DNA from: Geothrix sp.
Lineage (GTDB): Bacteria; Acidobacteriota; Holophagae; Holophagales; Holophagaceae
Assembly: GCF_030219325.1 (NCBI RefSeq)
Contig: NZ_CP126625.1
Coordinates: 1,104,857-1,168,856, forward strand
DNA length: 64,000 bases
Direction: 5' to 3'
Part shown: positions 33,874-41,129 of the stretch, piece by piece
Position numbering within the stretch: position 1 is the first letter of the stretch
How the letters are laid out: every line of letters begins with the position of its first letter
Made by a program: the position numbers and the translations under genes
Notes under the pieces: model-generated
Told to the model about the DNA's origin: nothing
The model's database searches: none
The model's input: only the letters and a program-made list of their open reading frames with translations

Positions 33874-35451
33874 TCAGTTGATGCGGGTCTTGCGGCCCTG
33901 CCACTCCTTGTCGCGCAGCAGGAATTTCTGGATCTTGCCGGTCGAGGTCTTGGGCAGGGCGCCGAACTCGATGTGCCGGGGCAGCTTGAAATTGGCCAGG
34001 CGGGTGCGGCAGTGCGCGACCAGCTCTTCCGTGGTGACCGAGGCGCCCGGCTTGAGCGTCACGAAGGCCTTGGGCACCTCGCCCCACTTAGGGTCGGGCA
34101 CGGCGATGACGGCGCACTCCATCACGGCGGGGTGGGAGACCAGGGCCTGCTCCACCTCGATGGTCGAGATGTTCTCGCCGCCCGAGATGATGATGTCCTT
34201 GGCCCGGTCGCGCAGCTCGATGGCGCCGTCCGGGTGCTGGACGCCCAGGTCGCCGGAGTGGAACCAGCCGCCGTGGAAGGCCCTTTCAGTGGATTCCACG
34301 TCCTCGAAGTAGCCCGTCATCACGACATTGCCGCGCATGACCACCTCGCCCATGGTCATGCCGTCCCGGGGCACGTCCTGCATGTCCCCATCGACGATGC
34401 GCACCTCCCCGGCACAGACGTTCGGCATGCCCTGGCGGGCCCGCAGCTCCGCCTGCTTCGCCGGGGGCAGCGTCTCCTGCCCGGGGGCCGGCACGTTGAT
34501 GGTGAAGGGGCCATAGACTTCCGTGAGGCCGTACACGTGATCCAGCTGGAAGTTGAGTTCCGCCATGCGGGCGATGAGCGTCGGTGAGGGTGGCGCCCCC
34601 GCCGTGAAGAGCCGCACGGGCCGCTCGAGGCGGTGGGCGGCGGGATCGGTCACGAGCATGGTGCAGACCGTGGGGGCCGCGCAGAAGTGGGTGACGCCGC
34701 CATCGAAGAGCCGCCAGGTGGGCCCGGACTCGATCTTGGGAATGCAGATGCTCTCCGCGCCCACGGCCGCCAGGCCCCAGGTGAAGCACCAGCCATTGCA
34801 GTGGAACATCGGCAGGGTCCAGAGGTACTGGGACTCGGCCTGCACCCGGTGGTCGAGCACCATGGCCAGCGCGTTCAGGTAGGCGCCCCGGTGGTGGTAG
34901 ACCACACCCTTGGGCCGGCCCGTGGTGCCGGAGGTGTAGTTGATGGTGATGGGCTCGTCCTCGCTCGCCAGCCAGGGTTCCACCGGGGCCTCGGAGCCGC
35001 CCTGGAGCAGGGTCTCGAACTCGGGGCCCTGTACGATGCGGGGGACCGTCGGCGGCACGCTGGCCAGTTGCGGCAGCAGCTCGGGCGACACGAAGACCTT
35101 GGTGGCCCCACTGTGGCTCACGATGTAGGCGATCTCATCCGGGTTCAGGCGGGTGTTGATCGCCACCAGGATGCCCCCCGCCAGCGGGACCGCGAAGTGC
35201 GCCAGCAGCAGCGGCTCGGAGTTGAAGGCGAGGAAGGCCACGCGATCACCCTTCTGGAGACCGCCCGCCCGCAGCGCCGAGGCGAAGCGCCTAGCCCGGT
35301 CGCGGAATTCCCGCCAGGTGTATCGCTGGTCGCCATCCGTGACGGCGGGGCGTTCCGCGAACACCTCGCCCGCCCGCTCGAGCAGAAAGATGGGCGAGAG
35401 CTCCTGGCGGTTGGGCTGGGTGACCCGGGGCAGGGAAGGGGAGGGCTGCAT
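33874..35451 (-). CDS. Acyl-CoA synthetase (AMP-forming)
   Basis: A 525-aa ligase of the ANL superfamily that activates a carboxylic acid with ATP and CoA. The P-loop-like A3 motif is INYTSGTTGRPKGVVYHH. Then come VYGLTEVYGPFTI, GWFHSGDLGVQHPDGAIELRDRAKDIIISGGENIS and a C-terminal KTSTGKIQKFLLR, which contains the catalytic lysine. It resembles medium-chain or methylthioacrylate-type ligases more than acetyl-CoA synthetase. The start is ATG 35451 (GAGG six bases before) or ATG 35463. It is first of three minus-strand genes with the DUF294 protein and exonuclease. Confidence 0.9.
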   Translation of the reverse strand: MQPSPSLPRVTQPNRQELSPIFLLERAGEVFAERPAVTDGDQRYTWREFRDRARRFASALRAGGLQKGDRVAFLAFNSEPLLLAHFAVPLAGGILVAINTRLNPDEIAYIVSHSGATKVFVSPELLPQLASVPPTVPRIVQGPEFETLLQGGSEAPVEPWLASEDEPITINYTSGTTGRPKGVVYHHRGAYLNALAMVLDHRVQAESQYLWTLPMFHCNGWCFTWGLAAVGAESICIPKIESGPTWRLFDGGVTHFCAAPTVCTMLVTDPAAHRLERPVRLFTAGAPPSPTLIARMAELNFQLDHVYGLTEVYGPFTINVPAPGQETLPPAKQAELRARQGMPNVCAGEVRIVDGDMQDVPRDGMTMGEVVMRGNVVMTGYFEDVESTERAFHGGWFHSGDLGVQHPDGAIELRDRAKDIIISGGENISTIEVEQALVSHPAVMECAVIAVPDPKWGEVPKAFVTLKPGASVTTEELVAHCRTRLANFKLPRHIEFGALPKTSTGKIQKFLLRDKEWQGRKTRIN

Positions 35452-35610
35452 AGGAGGCCTCATGCCGAGCCATCCCCGAATGAGGGAATGGCGTTGGGTT
35501 GCAAGGGAGTTGTAGCCACAATGCCACAGCCCCGGCCCGGGTCCCATCCCTCAATCTTCGGCCGGCCAGGTTCTCCGAGGCCGAGGTTGTTGGGGAAGGC
35601 GATCTCCTGG

Positions 35611-35630
35611 TCGTTATATTTGTATAAGAT
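35611..35630. promoter_or_regulatory. Possible operator upstream of the TupA-like gene
   Basis: CGTTATA (35612-35618) and TATAAGA (35623-35629) form an imperfect inverted repeat in a small AT-rich patch, 113 bp before the TTG start of the TupA-like gene. CGTTATATT recalls the left half of the E. coli ModE box, but the second half and spacing do not match well. The rest of 35452-35742 shows only a Shine-Dalgarno. Confidence 0.25.
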
Positions 35631-35742
35631 CATCGTGGGCCCTGAAGGAAGGGACGACGGCCGGATGATTGCATTCCGATGAAATGGAAGCGTGCTGTGC
35701 CCCTCTTTCGGGGGAGTTGCAACAAGGATTGGGAGGTGGATC

Positions 35743-36597
35743 TTGAAGGGCTGGCTGCGATTCTTCGTCTCCGTTCTGGTTCTTCTGCCTCTGCGGGTGG
35801 CAGCCCAGGAGAGCAAGGGCTTCGTCTACCTGGCTAGTACGATCGGCCCCATTGATGCCGGGATTGTGGACGCTCTGGAGATCGCCTTTGAGAAGGAGAC
35901 CGGCATCCGCGTCAGGCATGTGGGGGCAGGGACTGGCGCGGCCTTGGACCTGGCCAGACAGGGCAACGTGGACCTGGCCCTGGTGCATGCCAAGGCTCTT
36001 GAGGAGAAGTTCGTGGCCGAAGGCTACGGACTCCAGCGGGTGCCGCTCATGTACAACGATTTCGTCATTGTGGGGCCGGCTTCGGATCCTGCCGGTATCA
36101 GGGGTTCCAAGAGCGCTGTCGTGGCCCTTCAAACCCTCGCTGAGAAATCTTCACCGTTCATCACGCGTGGCGACAATTCAGGCACTCATGTGGCCGAAAA
36201 GGAACTCTGGTCCAAGGCGGGCGTGAAGCCTCAAGGAGCCTGGTACAAAGCCTTCTCCAAGGGCAGTGAGGGCAACGTTCCAACGCTTCTCTACACCGAT
36301 GCTCAGGGTGCCTACACCGTCATCGACCGGGCAAGCTACCTGGGTGCGAAGGACCGCATCAAGCTGGTCATTCTGGTGGAAGGGGACGAGGTGCTGCTGA
36401 ACCACATGTCTCTGATCCCTGTGAACCCGGCCAAGTGCCCGAAGGCCAACCTCAAGGATGCAATGACCTTCCTGGATTGGCTCACCGCCGCTGATCGGGG
36501 CCAGAAGCTCATCGCGGAGTTTGGCAAGGAGAAGTACGGCCAGTCCCTGTTCATCCCCGAATCCAAAGCATGGAAGGCGGCGCACGCTTCCAGGTAA
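35743..36597 (+). CDS. TupA-like oxyanion-binding protein (tungstate type), orphan
   Basis: A 284-aa periplasmic binding protein. The signal peptide is WLRFFVSVLVLLPLRVAAQ. The body follows the tungstate-binding TupA pattern: ALEIAFEKETGIRVRHVGAGTGAALDLARQGNVDLALVHA, then PLMYNDFVIVGPASDPAGI and FITRGDNSGTHVAEKELW. The TTTS ligand motif near the N-terminus of known TupA proteins reads ASTIG here, so the ligand could differ. The start is TTG 35743, with GGGAGG six bases upstream. No permease or ATPase gene is adjacent, which is odd for an ABC importer. The local base composition is less GC-rich than in neighbours. Confidence 0.78.
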   Translation: MKGWLRFFVSVLVLLPLRVAAQESKGFVYLASTIGPIDAGIVDALEIAFEKETGIRVRHVGAGTGAALDLARQGNVDLALVHAKALEEKFVAEGYGLQRVPLMYNDFVIVGPASDPAGIRGSKSAVVALQTLAEKSSPFITRGDNSGTHVAEKELWSKAGVKPQGAWYKAFSKGSEGNVPTLLYTDAQGAYTVIDRASYLGAKDRIKLVILVEGDEVLLNHMSLIPVNPAKCPKANLKDAMTFLDWLTAADRGQKLIAEFGKEKYGQSLFIPESKAWKAAHASR

Positions 36598-36723
36598 CCC
36601 GAAACGGGCATTCCCAGATTGACCAGTCAGAAAGTGAACCTTGTCCATCCTCGAAATAGGATGGCTCTCCACGCCTGACGCAACTCCGCACCATTGATTC
36701 GCAGGTCTCAAGCAACTGGCGAG

Positions 36724-38685
36724 CTAGGGTGTTGCCTCCACCGGCAAGGGCGGCGCTGCTCCATGTCGGGTGCAGGTTTCCGCTGGTTCGGTGCCGGAGA
36801 TGAAAAACTCGTCCTGTTTCTGAGGGCATTCCTCCCGGGCGAGGAGTCCGGTGGCGGGATCGATGCTGCGGGTCACGACGGTCTCCGGCCTGGCGAAATC
36901 CATGGCAGGCCGGGAGGTCACGACCTTGTTCATGAACCGTTCCCAGATTGGGGCGGCGACGGTCCCGCCCGTGAACCCTTTCCCGCCAGACCGGGGCTGG
37001 TCGTACCCGATCCAGATGCCCGTCAGCAGGTTCGGCGTATAGCCCACGAACCAGGCGTCCACGCCGTCGTCAGTGGTTCCGGTCTTCCCGGCGGAGGAAT
37101 GGGCCTGGCTGAAGCGGTGAAGGGACTTGGCGGTGCCGTAGGTCAGGACGTCCTTCAGCATCTGAGTGGTGACGAAGGACGCTGCCGGAGACAGCACCTG
37201 GGATACGACTGGTGGGTTCTCGATCCAGACCTGGCGTCTGCGGTCGTAGATCCGGAGGATGGTCCTGGCCTCGGCCTTCATGCCTCCCGTGGCCAGGGGC
37301 GTGTACACCTGCACCAGATCCTTCAGGGTGACCTCGTCCGTTCCGAGAGCCAGCGAGAGGCCGTTCTGGGCGTGCAGCGAAAGGCCCATCCTTCCGGCAA
37401 ATTCCACGAAGGCCGGCACACCGACGGCCTCCAGCACCTTGACGGTGATGATGTTGTTGGAGTGAGCCAAGGCCTGCCGGAGGGAGAGCTCCCCGAATTG
37501 TTCCCGGCCGTAGTTCTGGGGTTTCCAGACCTGGCCATTCCCGGCGTCGTAGGCCACGGGGTCATCGCTCCAGAGGCTGGCGGCGGTGAGGCCCTTTTCC
37601 ATGGCCGCGGCAAAGATGAGGGGCTTGATGGCTGAGCCGGGCTGACGCCTGGAGACGAAGGCGCGGTTGATGGCGCCAGGGACTCCTTCAGCGTCCCCCA
37701 CGGCGGCGAGGACGTCGCCTGTAGTCGGATCCAGACAGACCAGGGCGCCCTGCAGCCCAGGGGAGAGCCGCTTGACGCCATCCTTCAGGGTCTTTTCAGC
37801 CGCCTTCTGCAGGTCCAGATCCATGGCGGCGATCACCTCCAGACCCCCCTGCTCGACGGCTTCGGCCCCCAGGCGCCCGATCAGCTGCGCGCGGATCTGG
37901 GCCAGGTACTGCGGGGCCTGCCCCAGGGGGCGCGTGGCCGCGCCGTGGGCCTGGAGGGCCAGTTTGCGCTGAGTCGAAATGAGCTTGAGATCCTCCATGC
38001 GCTTGAGGACGACGTCCCTCCGTCCCGCCACATCGACCGGTTTCCCGAAGGGGTTGTACCGGCTCGGGTTCTTGGGTACGCCCGCCAGGAGGATGCATTC
38101 GCCCTCGGTCAGTTCCTCCGGGCTCTTGTCGAAGTAGAGACGGGCGGCCTGGACGATGCCCTGGGCGCCATTTCCGAAATAGATCTCATTGAAGTACATC
38201 TCCAGGATCTGCTGCTTGGTGTACTGCTTCTCGAACTCCAGGGCCAGCTTGGCCTCCTCGAGTTTCCGGTCGAAGGTTCGGGCTGAGGTCAGGAATTTGT
38301 TCTTGATCAGCTGCTGGGTGATGGTCGAGCCCCCCTCGGCCATTCGTCCCTTGAGCACATCCTTCATCGCCGCTCGCGCGATGCTCCGGTAGTCGAGGCC
38401 GGAGTGCTCGTAGAACCTGGCATCCTCCACCGCCAATAGCGCCTGCTGAAGGAAGCTGGGAATCCGTTCGAGAGAGGCCCAGTACCGGTTCTGGGGCGGA
38501 ATGCGACCCACGTACCTGCCCTGGCTGTCGAGCACCGTGACGGAGCTGACCCCGGTCGGCAGGGGGGGGAAGGTCGCGAAGCTGCTCTGGGGTGGCTGGC
38601 CGGCAGCCAGGCCCTGAACCGTGCCCAGCATCAGGAGCACCGCACCACGCCACGGACCGCAATGGGATCGCTTCAGATGGATCAT
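36724..38685 (-). CDS. Class A penicillin-binding protein (PBP1a type)
   Basis: A 653-aa bifunctional peptidoglycan synthase. The N-terminus has one hydrophobic segment (GAVLLMLGTVQGLAAG). The GT51 glycosyltransferase contains the catalytic Glu in LLAVEDARFYEHSGLDYRSI, then GGSTITQQLIKN and NEIYFGNGAQGIVQAARLYF. The transpeptidase has SxxK as PGSAIKPL, SxN as SNN and KTG as GKTGTTDDG. It polymerises glycan and cross-links peptides at the outer face of the inner membrane. The region has more A/T at third positions than flanking genes. No partner division gene lies nearby. Confidence 0.94.
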   Translation of the reverse strand: MIHLKRSHCGPWRGAVLLMLGTVQGLAAGQPPQSSFATFPPLPTGVSSVTVLDSQGRYVGRIPPQNRYWASLERIPSFLQQALLAVEDARFYEHSGLDYRSIARAAMKDVLKGRMAEGGSTITQQLIKNKFLTSARTFDRKLEEAKLALEFEKQYTKQQILEMYFNEIYFGNGAQGIVQAARLYFDKSPEELTEGECILLAGVPKNPSRYNPFGKPVDVAGRRDVVLKRMEDLKLISTQRKLALQAHGAATRPLGQAPQYLAQIRAQLIGRLGAEAVEQGGLEVIAAMDLDLQKAAEKTLKDGVKRLSPGLQGALVCLDPTTGDVLAAVGDAEGVPGAINRAFVSRRQPGSAIKPLIFAAAMEKGLTAASLWSDDPVAYDAGNGQVWKPQNYGREQFGELSLRQALAHSNNIITVKVLEAVGVPAFVEFAGRMGLSLHAQNGLSLALGTDEVTLKDLVQVYTPLATGGMKAEARTILRIYDRRRQVWIENPPVVSQVLSPAASFVTTQMLKDVLTYGTAKSLHRFSQAHSSAGKTGTTDDGVDAWFVGYTPNLLTGIWIGYDQPRSGGKGFTGGTVAAPIWERFMNKVVTSRPAMDFARPETVVTRSIDPATGLLAREECPQKQDEFFISGTEPAETCTRHGAAPPLPVEATP

Positions 38686-38753
38686 GGTTCGATTTGAACA
38701 CTGATTCGTGTCGCCTGCAGAGCAGGGGGCTTGACGGCTGGACCGTCATCACA

Positions 38754-38784
38754 TCAAACTACACCCCATGAGGTGCTAGTTTGA
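38754..38784. promoter_or_regulatory. Long palindrome at the start of the Rrf2 gene
   Basis: TCAAACTA (38754-38761) and TAGTTTGA (38777-38784) are perfect inverted arms. CACC and GGTG inside them extend the symmetry. The 31-bp element ends 8 bp before ATG 38793, a typical place for an autoregulatory operator of an Rrf2-family repressor. TTGACG at 38731-38736 may be part of the promoter it covers. Confidence 0.6.
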
Positions 38785-38792
38785 ATTCATCC

Positions 38793-39317
38793 ATGTACGG
38801 CGCCGGTGCGGAATACGCCCTGCACTCGCTCCTCACCCTGGCGACGCGGCCGGAGCCGGTGAGCGTGCGGGATCTGGCCACCTATCAGAAGATCCCCGAG
38901 CGCTTCCTGGCGAAGGTCTTCACCCGCCTCAAGAAGGCGAAGCTCGTGGCGAGCATCGAAGGCATCTCCGGCGGCTTCGCCCTGGCCCGCCCGGCGGCGG
39001 AGATCCGGGTGATGGAGGTACTGGCGGCGGTGGATCCGGACCGGACCCTGTTCGCCTGCGCCGAGATCCGCAGCAACTGCGCCCTCTTCGACGCCACGGC
39101 CCCCGAATGGGCCACGGTGGGGACCTGCCGGATCCATGCCTTCATGCTCGATGCCGAGCGGGTCCTCCAGGATTTCCTCGCCTCCAAGACGCTGGCGGAC
39201 CTGGTCTGCGAATTCGAACACAAGGCCCCGAAGGCCTTCCTCCAGGACACGGGAGCCTGGTTCCAGCAGCGCAAGGACACCCGAACCCAACGAAACCCCA
39301 TCAACCGGAACGGTTGA
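38793..39317 (+). CDS. Rrf2 family transcriptional regulator
   Basis: A 174-aa regulator. The winged-helix domain has the family start EYALHSLLTLATRPEPVSVRDLATYQKIPERFLAKVFTRLKKAKLV, with GGFALARP as the wing. Three cysteines (FACAEIRSNCALF, then TCRIHAF) lie where iron-sulfur or redox-sensing Rrf2 proteins such as IscR and NsrR have theirs, though the spacing differs. ATG 38793 is preferred to TTG 38781, which lies inside the palindrome. It probably represses itself and the three genes that follow, which encode a reductase-like protein, a flavin-binding protein and a small cysteine protein. Confidence 0.85.
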   Translation: MYGAGAEYALHSLLTLATRPEPVSVRDLATYQKIPERFLAKVFTRLKKAKLVASIEGISGGFALARPAAEIRVMEVLAAVDPDRTLFACAEIRSNCALFDATAPEWATVGTCRIHAFMLDAERVLQDFLASKTLADLVCEFEHKAPKAFLQDTGAWFQQRKDTRTQRNPINRNG

Positions 39318-39335
39318 TCCACAGGAGAAAACAGC

Positions 39336-40247
39336 ATGAACGTATTCGTCGCGGGAGCGAGTGGGGCCATCGGCCTGCCCCTGGTGGCCGCCCTGGTCCG
39401 CCAGGGCCATGGGGTGACGGGCATGACCCGTTCGGAACTCGGAGCGAAGAACTTACTCGCCCTGGGCGCCAAGGTCGCCCGGGTGAGCGCCTTTGATGCG
39501 CCCGCGTTGGAACAGGCGCTGCGGGAGGCGGAGGCCGAGGTGGTCATCGATGAGCTGACGGCGCTGCCGAGGGATCCGGCGGAATACGGCGCGGCTTTCC
39601 CCGGGGATCGCCAGCTGCGGCTCGAGGGCGGTGGCAACCTCCACCGCGCCGCCCAGGCCTGCGGCGTCCGGCGCTACATCCAGCAGGCCAGTGGCTTCTT
39701 CCTGCGCGCGGAAGCAGGGCTGGCCGACGAATCCGCGCCTCTGGCGGTCGACGCCAGCCCGGGCATCGCCGCAGGCGCGCAGATGTACGCCGAGATCGAA
39801 TCGCGGCTGCGGAACCACTCGGGAAAGATGGAAGGCGTCCTCCTGCGGTACGGCTTCTTCTACGGCCCGAACACCTGGTACCACCCCGATGGCGCCACCG
39901 GGGCCAGCGTCCGCCGGGGGGAATTCCCCATCATCGGCCAGGGCCAGGGGGTCTGGTCCTTCGTGCACGTGGACGATGCGGCCCTCGCCTCGGTGGCCGC
40001 CCTGACGGCCGATCCGGGCACCTACAACGTCGTCGACGACCACCCGGCCCCGGTCAGCGCCTGGCTGCCGGAGTTCGCCCGCTGGGTCGGCGCGCCGCCT
40101 CCGCCCCACTGCACCGAGCAGGAGGCGCTGGATGCCGCCGGACCGGATGCGCTGTATTTCGGCACGAGGCTCTGCGGTGCCACCAACGCGAAGGCCAGGC
40201 AGGCGCTGGATTTCCGCCCCCGCCGCCCGGAATGGCTTCAGGCTTGA
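39336..40247 (+). CDS. NAD(P)-dependent epimerase/dehydratase family protein
   Basis: A 303-aa extended short-chain dehydrogenase. The cofactor motif is VFVAGASGAIGLPLVAALVRQGHGVTG at the very N-terminus. RRYIQQASGFFL and LLRYGFFYGPNTWYH follow. The usual YxxxK catalytic pair is not obvious (MYAEIESRL is at that place, with no Lys four residues on), so it may be a binding or atypical member. It has a good AGGAG before ATG 39336 and lies 18 bp after the Rrf2 gene, so it is likely to be under its control. The substrate is unknown. Confidence 0.83.
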   Translation: MNVFVAGASGAIGLPLVAALVRQGHGVTGMTRSELGAKNLLALGAKVARVSAFDAPALEQALREAEAEVVIDELTALPRDPAEYGAAFPGDRQLRLEGGGNLHRAAQACGVRRYIQQASGFFLRAEAGLADESAPLAVDASPGIAAGAQMYAEIESRLRNHSGKMEGVLLRYGFFYGPNTWYHPDGATGASVRRGEFPIIGQGQGVWSFVHVDDAALASVAALTADPGTYNVVDDHPAPVSAWLPEFARWVGAPPPPHCTEQEALDAAGPDALYFGTRLCGATNAKARQALDFRPRRPEWLQA

Positions 40248-40320
40248 TTGCAGGCGATCATCTGAAGGTCTTCCGCTCCAAGCAGTCCATCCGATCCACC
40301 CCTCATGCCAGGAGGCAGTC

Positions 40321-40695
40321 ATGGTCATCCCCGAAACATTGCTGGAAGTCTTGAAGCAGGATGGCGTGGTCGCCATCGCCACCCTGGGCCAGGACGGCCC
40401 CCACATGGTCAACACCTGGAACAGCTACATCCGCGTGACGGAGGATGGGCGATTCCTGATCCCGGCCGGCTACATGCAGCAGACCGAGGCCAATGTCGCG
40501 TTCAACAACCAGGTGCTGGTCACCCTGGGGAGCGCCAAGGTCGCCGGCCAGCACGGCCCCGGCACCGGCTTCCTGATCAAGGGCCAGGCGGCCTTCCTCG
40601 CGTCTGGGCCTGATTTCGACGTGCTGAAGGCCAAGTTCGCCTGGGCCAGGGCCACGCTGGCCATCACCCCTGAATCCATCACCCAGACGCTCTGA
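40321..40695 (+). CDS. Pyridoxamine 5'-phosphate oxidase-like flavin-binding protein
   Basis: A 124-aa split-barrel protein. The sequence LLEVLKQDGVVAIATLGQDGPHMVNTWNSYIRVTEDGRFLIPAGYMQQTEANV is typical of the small PNPOx-like FMN- or F420-binding group. It is too short for a true pyridoxamine oxidase. CAGGAGG lies just before ATG 40321. It sits 73 bp after the epimerase gene and 36 bp before the 59-aa gene on the same strand, which suggests a redox-related operon under the Rrf2 protein. Confidence 0.83.
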   Translation: MVIPETLLEVLKQDGVVAIATLGQDGPHMVNTWNSYIRVTEDGRFLIPAGYMQQTEANVAFNNQVLVTLGSAKVAGQHGPGTGFLIKGQAAFLASGPDFDVLKAKFAWARATLAITPESITQTL

Positions 40696-40731
40696 TCCCC
40701 GGCCGTCCCACTCGATCCCAGAGGAAGCCCC

Positions 40732-40911
40732 ATGCCCACCGATACCCCGACCCTCATCACAGCCAGCGCCATGGCCAAGGATCTGGGCGTCTCCGACGCC
40801 AAGATCAAGAAGGCCATCCTTGAACTGGGCCTGGTACCTGCAGCCAAGAAGGGGTGCTGCAGCTACTACAGCTCCGAGGACCAGAAGAAACTCAAGGCCA
40901 TCCTCGGATAG
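40732..40911 (+). CDS. 59-aa helix-turn-helix-like small protein with CC motif
   Basis: This small gene has GAGGAAG before its ATG and ends at TAG 40909-40911. The protein reads MPTDTPTLITASAMAKDLGV, then SDAKIKKAILELGLVPAAKK, then GCCSYYSSEDQKKLKAILG. The middle looks like a short MerR/SAP-type helix-turn-helix in which a helix pair precedes a basic strand, and a Cys-Cys pair sits in the turn. It could be a DNA- or protein-binding adapter whose cysteines sense redox state or metal. It is last in the Rrf2 operon, 36 bp after the flavin-binding gene. I do not know a named family. Confidence 0.7.
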   Translation: MPTDTPTLITASAMAKDLGVSDAKIKKAILELGLVPAAKKGCCSYYSSEDQKKLKAILG

Positions 40912-41129
40912 GCGTGGCTGGGCCGCCTGCGGACACAAATTCGGGTGAACCCTCCGAGCCTGCACGCTGCGCTCCTGAGGAAACAGAACGTGTGGCGGCT
41001 TCGGGGCGGGCGTAGTGGCGCTGTTGGCCGGTCGGTGTGCTTGCGTGGTAAGTTCGGCGTCACCATGCACAGGGATCCTTCCGCGCCCCTGGTCTGCCCT
41101 CTCCCCTTGTTTCTCAATCGCAGAATCTC

